Positions 39,007 through 50,788 of a DNA stretch of 64,000 bases are shown one piece after another (the stretch's first letter is position 1; every line of letters begins with the position of its first letter). Below the pieces are notes generated by a model that saw only the letters and a program-made list of their open reading frames with translations, was not told the origin of the DNA and searched no databases. The DNA is from Mrakia gelida (taxonomy: Eukaryota; Basidiomycota; Tremellomycetes; Cystofilobasidiales; Mrakiaceae). Where the stretch lies: assembly GCA_024345305.1 (NCBI GenBank), contig BRON01000012.1, positions 124,001 to 188,000 of the forward strand. Direction: 5' to 3'. The position numbers were made by a program, and so were the translations under genes.

Positions 39007-42000
39007 ATGTCCTTCGATCCTCTTTCCCCTGCTGCTGCTCCTTCATGGCCTTCCTCCCCTCATCAACCGTCGGATCTGCCTCCCCACCTGTCCCCTTCCT
39101 CACCAGCGATGTCTCCTTCGAACTCGAGATCCTTCTCCTCATCCATGGCTCAACAGCAAGCTCAAGGTCCTCCACCTCAGATGGGAGCACTAGGAGCAGG
39201 TGGGGAGCAGTACGCTAAGGAGAGACAGGTGAGTCCGTACGAGCGAGAGGGAGGAAGGGAGCGAACGAGGAAGGGGAGGGGAGGGAGAGGAGGAGATGGC
39301 CTCGTCCGTTGAGCTTCGTTCAGCTCGGATGGCATCGCCCGCCTACCAAACTCGTGAAGGTTTTCAAGCTCGTGCTAAGCATCTGCCTGCTTCGCATCCT
39401 TCGTTCCTCAGGTCTACGGTGCTCCTTCTCCCTCGATGATGTCCCCAACGTCGCTCTCCTCCCCGAATCAACAAGGAGGACCTCCGCCAAAGCTCGAGCC
39501 TTACCTTCGAGTCAAGATATCCAACATGGAGAGGAACAGGAAGGATCTCCTCATTCGTTTCGATGCTACAGTACGTCTATCATCGCAGCTAGCAGGACGA
39601 GTCAGAAGCAGGAAGGAGAGAGAGAGCGAAGGTGGACCGAGCTGACCTCCTTCCCCTCCCTTTCCCTTTCAAGACCAACCTCCCAAACTTCAGAACTCAG
39701 CTCTACAAGAACATCCAGAGGAGCTACGTCGAGTTCAGACTGTTTGCAGATCAGCTTTCTGTAGGGAACCCTCAGAGTGAGTCTCTTTCAGCGAGAGTCG
39801 ACTCGTCGGCGCTGAACGGAAAGAGAGCTCACTCGATTCCCCTTCCTTCCTTCCCTCAGCCATCGTCTCGGCTCTTCCACTTCCCCAGAGCTCGGCTATC
39901 ACGGATGAAGAAGGTCAGTTGTCCCTCTGTCAATCCTTCTTGACTTGTTCGCAGCTGATATCTCCTCGCTCTACAGACGACCGTCTCGTCCGAATCGCCA
40001 TTCAACGATGGTTCTCTCGAATCGCTACCGACCCAGTCCTCCTTCAGGACGAGGAGCTTCGTTCGTTCGTGGAGTCTGACTTCGGAGTAAGCACATATCC
40101 TTCCTGACTCTACATCCGTCGACCCGAGCTGACCTCTGCCTTGTCTTTTCGCTCCAGTACAACCCGATCCCTCGACCGAAACGCAAAGCACCTTCGTCCT
40201 TCCCTCTTCAACTCCCTCTTCGAAAAGGACCTCACGACGACGACGAGGAACTCGCTTCAGCCAAGTTCGAGGTCGCCAAACTCGATGGACAGTTCGCTGA
40301 GGCTGCGAAGGCGGTGGACAAGCTGTCGAAGGCTAGGAAGAGCGAGTTCATTCCGAGCTCGACACATACGACCCTCCTTCGCTAAGCTGATGACCTCCTC
40401 TCCGTCTGTATGCAGGTCTCGCTGCCTCGGAAGTCGACTTTGGAAGTAAGCTCGTTACGTCGGCCACCACCGAGCAGGTTCCTCCTCTCGGAGCTGCGAT
40501 GAGGAAGTTGGGACGAGCTCTCGACGCGATCGCGGGAACGCAGCACGCTCAGGTGCGTTCTTCCTCCCTACTTCCGTCGAGCTCGAGCACCCTCTGACCC
40601 CTCGTTCCTTTCTTTTCCAGTCTGTCAGCGAGAGTGTGGTCATCGGAGATACCCTCGGTTACCAGAGTCTGAACGCTCGAGCAGCGAAGGTTTGTCGCGT
40701 TCCCTCTTCTCGCCCTCCTTGTCGAAGCTCGTGCTGATCTCGATCTCTACCCACAGGAAACGCTACTTCAACGAACCGTCGTCCTCGAGGAGTATCAGTC
40801 TGCTGCCAAGGCCACCATCACCAAGCGTCGGATCGCCGAGAGGCTGAAGGGATCTTCGAGCATCGCTACGAACAAGGTCGACGACGCGATTGACGAGATG
40901 GAGGAGGTACGTCTGCGTCTCCTTCCGACTCTTGAAGAGTTTCCGTGGCTTCTCCTTACTGACTCTCCGTTTATACTTCACATCAGGCCAAGGAGATCGA
41001 ATCCGTCCTCTTCCATCGACTCGACTCCATCTCTCAGAACCTTCACCGCTCCCTTCACACCCACTCTCGTCAAGCTCACGAGGACATCGCCATCGCTCTC
41101 CTCGAACACGCTCGGATGAACATCATGTACGAGCGAAGCGTCCTCAAAGAGCTCGAAGTCCTTCGAACGGATATCAAGAACATCACCGCCGTCGGAGGAG
41201 GAGCAGCTGGAATTCGACGAGCCAACATCCCTCCAGCCCTCGAGAGGAAGGAGTCGTTATCGAAGCAGGCTATGCCTCCCACGAGAGCTTGGGTTGAACA
41301 ATTGAGACCTCAAGCTCCTCCCAGCGTTCCTTCGTCGTCGTCGTCCGCTCGGATCCAACCTCAACAGCAGCATCAGCAGCAACAACCTCCTCCCTCCCAG
41401 CAGCAACGATACCCTCAGCAACAGCAGTACAACCAACCTCCCATCCCTCCCTCTCCATCCACCTCCACCGAATGGGTCCCTCGGAACCCCTCCATGCTCA
41501 ACCGACCCAACCCTACCTCCTTCAACTCCTCCTCGAGCTCGAGCTCAACTCCAACGCGTCGTCAACCCTCGGATCTTACTCAATCCCTCTACCAACCTTC
41601 TCCCTCCTCTCAATCCTTCTTCCGACCTTCACCCAATCCTTCCTCATCATCTTCCACACCATCTTTCGTCCCTCCACCTCGCCAACAGCAGTCCTACCAA
41701 CCTCATCCTCAACCTCGCCAGCAGCAGCAACAGCAGCCCTCGTCCTCGTCGTCGGCCTCGTTCGATCCTCTCGGCGGAGGAGGAGGAGGACCATCCTTCG
41801 CTCCAACATCATCGTCGTCGACGGCTCAGAGAGGAAACGAGCCTTTGATGAACGGAGGAGGAGGAGGCCCAGGGTTCAACAGTCGAGGAACGGGAGGAGG
41901 GTTGACTCAGAGCTTCTACTCTCCAGCTCCTCCTCCTTCTCAACCAGTTCAACCGGTGAGGAAGAGGTTGGATCCCAGGGAGGCGGCTAGCAAACTCGCC

Positions 42001-42012
42001 AAGGGGTTCTGA
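39007..42012 (+). CDS. VPS17: VPS17, retromer sorting nexin
   Basis: Ten exons (39007-39228, 39412-39570, 39674-39776, 39860-39913, 39977-40086, 40158-40341, 40416-40552, 40621-40689, 40757-40906, 40987-42012) give 737 residues. A Ser/Pro-rich leader precedes a PX-like domain (YLRVKISNMERNRKDLLIRF, then RSYVEFRLFADQL). A helical BAR region follows (KLGRALDAIAGTQH to LLEHARMNIMYERSVLKELE). The C-terminal about 240 residues are Gln/Pro/Ser-rich and disordered. Vps17 pairs with Vps5 to bend endosomal membrane and return cargo receptors to the Golgi. The intron at 40342-40415 uses a GC donor. The Q-rich tail is longer than in yeast. Confidence 0.85.
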
Positions 42013-42041
42013 GGAAGGATGGGCTATCGACCGGTGAGGCG

Positions 42042-42766
42042 GTGGAAGGCGGAGAGGGGAAGAGAGGACGAGGAGAAGGACGAGGAGGAGGACTTGGCGA
42101 GGGGAGGAAGTCGAAGGTCGCGCGACTCGGCTCGGCTCTCCTACTGCAGCAGCATGGCGAGGTGCTCGTCGCTCTGGCATGTGGGCGGAGCGACGAGGCG
42201 AGTGATGAACATGACGATCCTTTGATCCTGCTCTTCGTTCCCGCGGAGAGAGATCAGAGCAAGGAGAGAACCGAGAGACAGGTGCGGAAGCGACTCGCGA
42301 GAGTCTCGCGAGCCAAGATCTACGAACGAGATGGGTGAGTCGTCCCTTTCCCCGATGCTCTGTCATTCTTTTTCCGAACTGGGAACTGACTCTTCCTTTT
42401 TTCTCAGCGCTGCTGTACTTGTTGTGACGGAGGAGGCGTTATCGAGAGCGAGAGTTCCAATCGAGGAAGCAGGAGCCAAGCCGACGGCAAGTGTCTATTT
42501 CTCCTTCCCCTTATCTTTCGCGACCTTCTTCCCTCCCTCCCTCGCTTCTATAGACCTCGATGCTCTTCGGATCAGTCTGACCAGTTCGATCCTCTTTTAC
42601 TGCCCTCTCAGATCCTCGAGCAAACCTCACACGACTCCAAATGAACACGGAACACGCGCCGGCACTCCCCTCGTTCAGCCCACCTTTCCCCTCCTCGTCT
42701 CCACCGTCTCCCCCATGGTTCCCACCGCTGGAAATGCACTTTAGCTCTGGAGATCCCTCTCTATGA
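42042..42766 (+). CDS. Possible small gene directly downstream of VPS17, 176 residues
   Basis: Three exons are proposed (42042-42334, 42408-42490, 42612-42766), with phases 2 and 1. The first intron has a perfect GTGAGT / CTGAC / CTCAG layout. The second has a weak GTGTCT donor but a CTGACC branch site. The frame stays open through both joins: GEVLVALACGRSDEAS, then LILLFVPAERDQS, GAAVLVVTEEALS and a Pro-rich end. I do not recognise the family. Only 29 bases follow the VPS17 stop, so this could instead be a spliced 3' UTR of VPS17, or a 5' UTR of transporter 2. Confidence 0.38.
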
Positions 42767-42933
42767 CGCTTAGCTGCTTTCGGTCCCCTGCTGAGCTCCA
42801 TCCCTTTTTACCGTTCTCCCCTCGCTCTCTCCTCTTTCTCCTTCAAACTCCCACCAGAGCCCCCTCACCCCCCTCCTCATCCTCACCCTCCCTCTTCTCC
42901 TCGCCTCCCATTATTTCTCCTCAGGATCACAAG

Positions 42934-45900
42934 ATGGAGTCGGAGACCAACACCGTTATCAACCAGTCGATAATCCCCTCGAGCAAGAAGCTCGCAGAAG
43001 AGCGAGATGCGCTCAAGGGAGGGGAGTTCGTGGACGAGAAGGGACGTCGAGTGTATCGGTCAGTCGAGCTTTCTTCTTCTTTCCCCTTCTCGACTTCATT
43101 GAGACGCTCGACCTGACTCCCATCTCTCGCTCTCGCTCTCATCTACTCCAGAACAACCACTGCCTGCATCCCTGAACCCGCTTGGGGACACTGGATCCCT
43201 GGAGGCGTGAGTTTTTCTCTCTCTCGTCAACTGCCTTTCCACCGGTCCTCCACCGAAACTGACTTTCTCTCGTTTCGCCCCCTTCGCCCTCGTCCGTTGT
43301 GCTACAGTACAACCGCAAATGGCAAGTCCCTCTCAAGGGCAAGGCGATGATGTGGGGAATTCAAGCCATCGGAGGTCTCGCTATTCGTGAGTACAGATTT
43401 TCACTCCCAGCCGTCTCGCGAGCGGTCTTCGTCCTTCGCTCGAGAAACACCCGAGTCTCCCCGTTCTTTGATCACTTTCTGCTGCACCAAGAGAACAGAT
43501 CGCTGATTGCAGTTTTTACCTCCTTCTTCCGATTCGAAATCTATTCAGTGTTCTACGGGTACGACCAGGGAGTGATGAGCGGAGTCAACAACAACCCTGA
43601 GTACAGGGTACGTTCGAACGAACGAGACGAGACGAAGAACGAATGAACGAAGCTGACCGTGTTTTGGTTCGTTTTGCGGTCGTGTTCATTAGAGGCTTAT
43701 GGCTGTCAACTCTCTCGCTGAGACCGGAACGGAGAGTCAGAGGGATTCTGCTGCTATCGGAGGAATTGGTGAGTTCCGAACCAGCAGCTCGACGGACGCG
43801 ACGACGACTCTGCCACCTTCTCGCGCTGAAGCTGACCTTTCACCCTATCCCCCGTTCTCTTTCTCAGTCGCTATCTACTACGCCGGTACCCTCATCGGAG
43901 GACTGATCGGAGGATGGCTTGGAGATGTCATCGGTCGAGTCAAGACGTGAGTCGTCGTCTTTTCCCTTCGAGCGAATCGAAAGAGCACTCGCTGACCTTT
44001 CGTCTCCTTCCCCCCGTCCTCAGTATCGAGATCGCCTGCATCATGGCCATGTTCGGAGCTGCTCTTCAGACCTCTGCCATGAACATCAGCTGGATGATGT
44101 TCGGACGAATCATCACTGGACTTGGAACTGGAGCTTTGAACGCTATCGTGCCTGTCCTCAGTTCCGAACTTGCCACCCACGACGCTCGAGGTGCCATCAT
44201 TGGGTGAGTTCACCGTTCATCTCTTTCCTATCCTTTCAACTAGGTTTTCGACGCGTCTTCGTTCTCTGACTCTTCGTTCTCATCCCTTCGCCTCTCAGAT
44301 TCGAGTTCTTCCTCAACATCGCTGGTCTCGCCACCGCTTACTGGCTCCAATTCGGTCTCAAGTACACCACCAACCGATCTGACTCGTTCGACTGGAGGTT
44401 CCCTCTCGCTTTCCAAATCGTTTTCCTGCTCATCATTCTTTTCACGATCTCGCTCTTCCGTGAGTCTTCCCACTCTCTCTCGTCTTCGTTCCGATCTCGC
44501 CCTCAACGCTCACACCTTCTCTCTCCTTAACTTTTCAGCCGAATCCCCTCGATGGCTCGCTAAGGTCGGCCGAGAGGACGAAGCTCGACACGTCCTTGCC
44601 ATCTGTCGAACATCCGACGGAAACGAGGACGACGAGGGTGTTTCCGCTGAGTTGTACGACGTGAGTACCTGTTATTTTCGTTCAAAGCGTTTGTTCTGGA
44701 GCTGCGCTGACCGCCTTTCTGTGTTATCTAGATTCTCGAGGTCGTCGAGATCGAGCGACAGGTGAGTTTGAGCTTTTTCGAGAAACGCGTCTCGTCAACC
44801 CCGCTGACCTCTGCTTCTTCCCTCCTTCTTTCAGAACAACCACTTGAACAACTATGCCGCTATGCTCTGGGGATCTGCCGACGCTTACCATCTCAAGCGA
44901 CGAACTTGGCTCGTGATCTGGCTCCAGGTCATGCAGGAGCTCGTTGGGTACGTCTCGATCCGTTCTCTCTCCTCCTCAGCCCCTCTTCAACCGCTCGCTG
45001 ACTTTCCTTTCCTCTCCCAATCTTCAGTATTGCCGTTATCACTGTCTACGCATCTACAGTCTTCACTCAAGCCGGCTACTCGACGTACAAGGCCGATCTT
45101 CTCTCTGGTGTGAGTTTCGCTTCCTTTTCGTCTCGTTTTCAGTTGAGACCTTCGCTGACCTCCCTCGTTCCCTCCTCTACAGATCAACGATATTTGCTAC
45201 ATGCTAAGGTTAATGGCATCTTCCACTTTTCTGCCACAGAAGCTGCATAGGCTAACTTATTTCCTCCTCCAGTGTTCTCGTCGCCGTCTTCACCCTCGAC
45301 CGAGTCGGACGAAGGATCACTCTTTACTGGGGAGCTATTGTGAGTCTATCTACTTCCCACTATACTCTGCGAGATCAATCTCTGATCAAGTCTCTCCCCT
45401 TCTTCCTTCTAGACCATGGGTATCGCTCTCATCCTCGCTGGAGTCGCTGCTCGATACGTCTTCGACACCACCGGCTCTGAGCAGGCTCGATACGGAGCCG
45501 TCGTTACCACCTTCGTCTTCGTTTACACCTCGACCTTCGGAGCTACTTGGCTTACCGTTCCTTGGTGAGCTGGCTCGCTCTCGTTCTCTCGTTCTCTCGA
45601 TCTCGACGCGTCGCTGATCCTCTTCTTTTGTCTCTCAAAACCAGGCTTTATCCCACCGAGATCTTCCCTCTCTTCGTCCGAGCCAAGGGAGGAGCAGTAT
45701 CCGTCCTCGGATGGTCCATCGGAAACGGAATCGTCACAGAGATCACTCCTTTCCTCTTCAACGCTATCAGTGAGTCGAACCCATCTTCCCCTCGTCGTCT
45801 CGCCCTCTCCGTTCTGACCATGTTTCCCATCTTCCTCCTCTCAGCCTACTGGACCTTCATCCTCTTCGGAGTCCTCAACTTCTGCACTCTTCCCTTCGTC

Positions 45901-46341
45901 TACTTCCTTTATCCTGAGGTGAGCTCTTCCTCCTTCTCCTCGAGAGACGCGTTGTCTTTCTCGTCCTTGCTGACTCGATCCTCCCGTCTTTCTTTTCTCA
46001 ACCAGACTGCTGGCCGATCGCTCGAGGAGATGGATATCCTCTTCTCCTCCGATTCGATGCTCGTTCACAACCAAGAGAAGGATCTTGCTCTGATCGAGGA
46101 GAGCGAACCCGAGATGGCTCGAGCTGTGAGTAGCTTTTCCACTCTTTCCTCTCTCTTCGCCTCTTCCCAAATTCCATGAACTGACTATCTTCCTTCACGT
46201 CCTTTTCCGATCCACCAGATGAAGTCCGGAGACAGGCAGACCATCCAGCGAAAGCAGACCGGAAAGCCTTCGTTCGGAGACGCCGAGACGACGTTCGTCG
46301 AGAATGCTCGACGAGCTCCTTCCCCCGACTACCAGGTCTAA
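42934..46341 (+). CDS. MFS sugar transporter 2
   Basis: Nineteen exons (42934-43058, 43152-43206, 43308-43386, 43549-43607, 43693-43768, 43868-43946, 44024-44203, 44299-44459, 44539-44660, 44732-44761, 44835-44947, 45028-45109, 45183-45208, 45273-45339, 45413-45564, 45645-45769, 45845-45918, 46006-46125, 46219-46341) give 615 residues. Sugar-porter signatures include YGYDQGVMSGVNNN, GGWLGDVIGRVKT, RIITGLGTGALNAIVPVLSSE, PESPRWLAK, DRVGRRITLYWG and LYPTEIFPLFVRAKGG. Twelve membrane helices are expected. Large blocks are the same as in transporter 1 (for example LGWSIGNGIVTEITPFLFNA). It lacks two introns present in transporter 1. The tail (QTIQRKQTGKPSFGDAE) differs. Plasma-membrane sugar uptake is inferred; substrate unknown. 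Confidence 0.88.
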
Positions 46342-46714
46342 ACCCCAAGATCTGCTTTACTTCTTCTCTCTACTCTTGGTCCCCTCTGCCTGCTTCATCT
46401 AGATATTCCCACGTCGTCGTCCACATCCAGACGTTCGCTCGTCCCTGATTCCCACACGCTGTATCGCTGCTTTACTGTTGCCCGTCGATTTTTGCCCTCA
46501 ACACTAGACTGCTTAGTTATGTTATCAATTAATCCATCATCTCATCTCGTTCTTCTCCTCATGCTGAAGGCGAGAATCTTCGTCGTCACTTGTGGGCAAC
46601 CTCAGAGTCCAAACTGCGACCGAAGCGAGCTCATCCTCCCGGCCCCCTCCCTCCTTACCTTCCAACGTTCAACCTCATCTTCCTCGCCACTGCCAACTTC
46701 GTCCGTCCCTCGTC
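46342..46714. other. Spacer between transporter 2 and F-box-like gene 4
   Basis: This 373-base stretch holds the transporter 3' UTR and the F-box-like gene 4 upstream region. No other feature was recognised. Confidence 0.45.
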
Positions 46715-47942
46715 ATGTCTGACTCCTTCCTACCATCCAACTTCCCCATCGATATCATCCACGAGATCGTACGAAACTCAGACGTCCCAACGCTCGCGAC
46801 CTGGTGTCTCGTCTCGAAAGAGCTCCTCTCCTTCGCTGGACCTCGCTTGTACGAGAACGTGTCCCTCTCCAGAGCCGAGGATCTCGTTCCCTTTCTTCGA
46901 CGACTCGTACGTTGACCTCTCTGATTGTCTTGTTGGAGAGAGGTGGATACTGACATCTCTGTCTCTCTCTCTTTCGAAGTGCTCGCCTCAAGAATGTGAC
47001 GTTCCACGTCTTCTCCCTCTTCGCAGCCTCAAGCGGCTCGAGGTCCTGTCTCTTCCTCCCGCTGGGGAAGACGACTTCAGCTTCCTCGAAGAAGAAGCGA
47101 TGGGAGTACCACTCTCCTTCGACAAAGGAGTCCTCGCGATCAGATGGGACGAGGCGGAAGACGAAGAGGGGCGAGAGTTGCAGTGGGCTGTCCTCGAGAG
47201 TTGGATGTCCGTCCTGTTGAAGCTACTCCGTCCGAGGAGGTACGAGGAGTTTGACTCTCAGGGAGAGGTGCGGATGCGTGAGTTGAACGTCTTACTGTGC
47301 AGCAGTATCGACTCTGACAAGCGTTCGTTCTTCTCGATTTTCCAGGCCTCTCGGGCGTTTTGATCCCCCTCTTCATCCGCCTCGAGCCAGGCCAAAACGT
47401 CCTCTACCTCTACGAGGAGTTCAACCATCTTTCTCGACTACAAGAGATACTCGACACCTCCGTCGTCTCTCTCTCAGCAGATCTACCAGTCGAACTTGGG
47501 GGAAGAACGTCGGATCTCGTCGCGTCGCTGACCTCGAGGTTCGAAGACCAGAGGAAATCGCTCGAGGATCGGTCGCTCTTTGGGTTTCCGAAGGAAAGGC
47601 TCAACATCCTGATGGAGGCTCAGACCTATCTGGCTGGATCTCAGGACATCGTCATCCGTGAGCCCATCCCATCGACTTTTTGACTCGCGTCGCCAAACTC
47701 ACGATCCACTTTCTTCCCGAGTACAGAGCTCAGGGAGACCTTCATGGATCTGTATCACGAGTTCAATCGTCTTCACACTCTCGCTGGTGAGTCTGCTCCT
47801 CCTTTTTAACATTTCGCGTCCAAAACAAAACTGACTCGAACGAATCTTTGGCACTCTCGGGTTTTCAGTCACCGAGCGTCAGATCAAGAGAATGGAAGGG
47901 CGATTGGAAACCCTCGGTGCTCAATCTTCGGTTGTCGTATAG
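46715..47942 (+). CDS. F-box-like family protein 4
   Basis: Five exons (46715-46906, 46980-47277, 47346-47657, 47727-47786, 47869-47942) give 311 residues with phases 0,1,1,1. Exon lengths 192, 60 and 74 equal those of gene 3. The N-terminus reads FPIDIIHEIVRNSDVPTLA then WCLVSKELLSFAGPRLYE. Exon 2 has RSLKRLEVLSLPPAGE and KLLRPRRYEEF. Exon 3 ends KSLEDRSLFGFPKE. The last exon encodes TERQIKRMEGRLETLG, a likely coiled coil. It appears intact. The proposed SCF-adaptor role rests on the F-box-like N-terminus; no substrate domain is recognisable. Confidence 0.78.
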
Positions 47943-48282
47943 CTAGCGCTCCTTGAGTGAGGTTCTAGGAGGAGCAGGCGAAGGGGACGCGTCGAAGGTC
48001 GACCGGTCGAGCGAGCTCTTCGCGAGTTGGTTTCGTTTGCTTTTGACCCTCTTCGTCGATGGTTTATCAGCAGCCTTTGAGTAGATATGCCTCTGAGAGC
48101 TCTCTCGACCGTCTCTGAGCTCGATCAAACTTTTCTCTCGAGAGGGAGACGCGTGGCCGATGCCGCGTTCGGAGGCGAGGACGAGCCCGAACGAACTGAG
48201 CTCATCAACTCTTTTTGGTCGTCTCCCCCCTCCCTCTCTTCGCCCCCAACCACCAGCGTCGTAAATCTATCAAACCCTCTCC
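47943..48282. other. Spacer between F-box-like gene 4 and the hydrolase gene
   Basis: A GACGCGTC palindrome is at 47986, just after the F-box gene stop. Nothing else was recognised in these 340 bases. Confidence 0.45.
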
Positions 48283-50788
48283 ATGTCCAACCCTCTCCCT
48301 TCAGCTTCTCTACTCGATCTCCCTGACGAGCGCCATCCTCTCACTCCCAGCGTCGACTCCCCTCCACCTTCGCTCCTCCCTTCTGCGAAAGCCGTTCCTC
48401 AAACGTTTGGATCGTCGATATCGGCCTGGTGGAAGCACAACTCGGAGAAGGAGATGGCTCAGGCGGAGGAGAGACTACTCAGGTGAGTTGAGTTCTTGCA
48501 GCTTTTCACCTTCGTCCAGGAGGAGAAGGGTCTCATCCGCGTCATCAGCTCGAGCTCACCTCCCCTCCCCCCTTCCTTCCCTCTCCTCTTCCTCGCCTTT
48601 CCCTGCTTGCCAGACGCCTGCCTTCCTTCATCCCATCTTACCTCACGCCCGATCCTACACCAACCCCCTCGAACCCTCATCCTCTCGTCGCCCGAGTTCT
48701 CTCTACCTCCATCGATCCTCACCTCGAACCTTCTTCAGCAGCGTCCTCCCTCGCTCCCTCCCCTGCTTCCTCATCCGTCAAAGTACACCATCACGGTCTG
48801 CACAAGCACAAGCATGCAACTCCTAGACATCTTCACGGAGTTGGCTTCTATACTGCTGGAGCTGGAGGTACCAAAGCGACTGGAGGGAAGTCCGTCAACG
48901 TGTAAGTCGAAACCTCGAGCTCGTCCCTTCTTCCCTCCTCTTCTCGAGCTAACACGCCTTCCTTTCTCGCTTATCTCCTTCTCAGGCTTCTACATGGATA
49001 CGGCGCTGCTCTTGGGTTCTTCTTCCTCAACCTCCAAACTTTCGGAGAAGCTTCGTCGCTTGGAGGTCGTCGAGCTTGTACGTTTCCCTCCCTCCGACTC
49101 TCCCTCTGACACGCACGCTCCTCTCTCGTCCCTCCTCCCCTGTGCTGACCAGGTCTCGCTTCTCTCTCGCACAGTCGCTCTCGATTGGCTGGGAATGGGT
49201 CTCTCCTCTCGACCCTCTCCAAAGGCGTTCGATACTCCCTCAGGAGTCAAGAACGAGTCGGTCGAAGATCGAGTCGCGAGAGCCGAGGACTTCTTCATCG
49301 ATTCGCTGGAAGAGTGAGCTTCTTTTATTCTCCTCTTTTTGACCCAGTGTCTGGCGACCCGATGACTGATCCAACTCCCCTTGCGTTGCGCTGTCTAGGT
49401 GGAGGAAAGAAGGAGGGTACGAGAAGATGACGCTCGCCGGTCACTCTCTTGGGTTCGTTCTCTCGGCTTTCTCGTTTTCACCTCGCATGCTCGGACTGAC
49501 CTTCCCTTCTCCGTCCCTCAATGTTCTACAGAGGCTACCTCTCCATCGCTTACGCCCTCAAGTTCCCAGACCGAGTCGACAAGCTCATGCGAGCCCCTCT
49601 TCCCTCTTTCTTCTTCTCGTCCGGTTCTCGCTGACCTCTCACTCCTCTTTGCCTACTACTTTTGCAGTCTCATCTCCCCCGCCGGTATCCCTCTCAACCC
49701 TGTACCAGCACCCGTCGCAGCAGCTCAGAAGGAACTCAAACCTCGAACCGAAATCGCGTCCGGCTCAGCCTCGACCCCTCCGAGCACGGAGGTTCAGAAG
49801 GAGGGTCCCAAGCCTGGGAGTCGTCCGAGACTGAGACAGTTCGCTGCTTGGGCGTGGGAGCAAGGATGGTCGCCGTTCGGAATTCTTCGAGGTGCGTGGT
49901 TATCGATCAAACGCTCGAGGAAGAGAGAGGAGCGAAACTGAACTGACCTCTTGACGCGTCTGGCTTTTTCTCACTCGCTCGCTCAGGTCTCGGTCCTTTC
50001 GCTCCTCGAGTCGTCGGTCTTTACTCCACTCGAAGGTTCGAAGGTCTGACCGAAGAGGAGGTTCGAGACGTTCACTCGTACATCTACTCGACAAGTATGG
50101 CGAAGGGAAGTGGAGAGTGAGTCGCTTCGTTCAATACTTTCGTGCCTTCGTCAGGATCTCGTCGCACCCGATGGGGTCGCCATTCAGCACTCTCCTTTGC
50201 TGACTCGTCTCCTCGCCTTTGCCCTTCATTCATTTCTCGATCAGGTACTGCATCTCCTCGATTCTTGCACCCGGAGCTGTCGCTCGACTTCCCATGGCTG
50301 CGAGAATGGACAACGTCAAGGTTCCCGTGCGATTCATCTACGGAGATAAAGGTGAGTTCGAGCTCTTCGACGTGACACGCTCTATTTCAGATCTTTCTGA
50401 CGCCGACGGACGCTCCTTCCTCTCCTCTCTCTTGTTGAAAGACTGGATGGTGAGTCCGACGCGTCTCTCCCGTCTCCTTTCTCTTTCGATTCGAGCTGAC
50501 CTTCTTTTTTTCTTTTCTCGCCCCCTCTCAGGACCCCAAGGGTGGTATCGAAGCCTGTCGACGAATGAAGCTCAACGGGAACAACGACGTCGAGACGATC
50601 GTGGTCGCGAGAGCCGGACACCAGTGAGTCCCCGTTTCGTTTTCCCCTTTCGCCTCTCGTCTCTCCGCTTCGCCTTTCTCTTCGCACGAGCTGACTATCT
50701 CGTTCTTCGTTCGAATAGCATCTACCTCGACAACCCAACGAAGATGAACGAGCTGCTGATGGAGGAGTTGAAGGAGGTTCGAGCTTGA
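48283..50788 (+). CDS. Alpha/beta hydrolase, ABHD5/CLD1-like phospholipase or acyltransferase
   Basis: Twelve exons (48283-48482, 48614-48901, 48986-49077, 49175-49313, 49399-49452, 49532-49588, 49668-49891, 49987-50116, 50245-50351, 50442-50449, 50532-50623, 50719-50788) give 486 residues. The fold is shown by LLHGYGAALGFF, LDWLGMGLSSRP, the nucleophile elbow LAGHSLGGYLSIAYAL, RFIYGDKDWMDPKGG and the HHIYLDNP end, a His-x4-Asp motif typical of ABHD4/ABHD5 and yeast Cld1/Ict1. Members act on phospholipids at mitochondria or lipid droplets; the exact reaction is not readable here. Exon 10 has only eight bases (the Asp-Trp-Met of DWMD). The intron at 49589-49667 has a GC donor. An N-terminal His/Pro/Ser-rich part is not conserved. 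Confidence 0.87.

Noticed and set aside
40446..40480. GTAAG at 40446 as a donor in VPS17
   Set aside because: The frame reads through with good coding sequence and no acceptor fits the next exon.
33281..47942. Single large inverted duplication of transporter and F-box genes
   Set aside because: Gene order is not reversed between the two halves, so a simple palindromic duplication does not fit.
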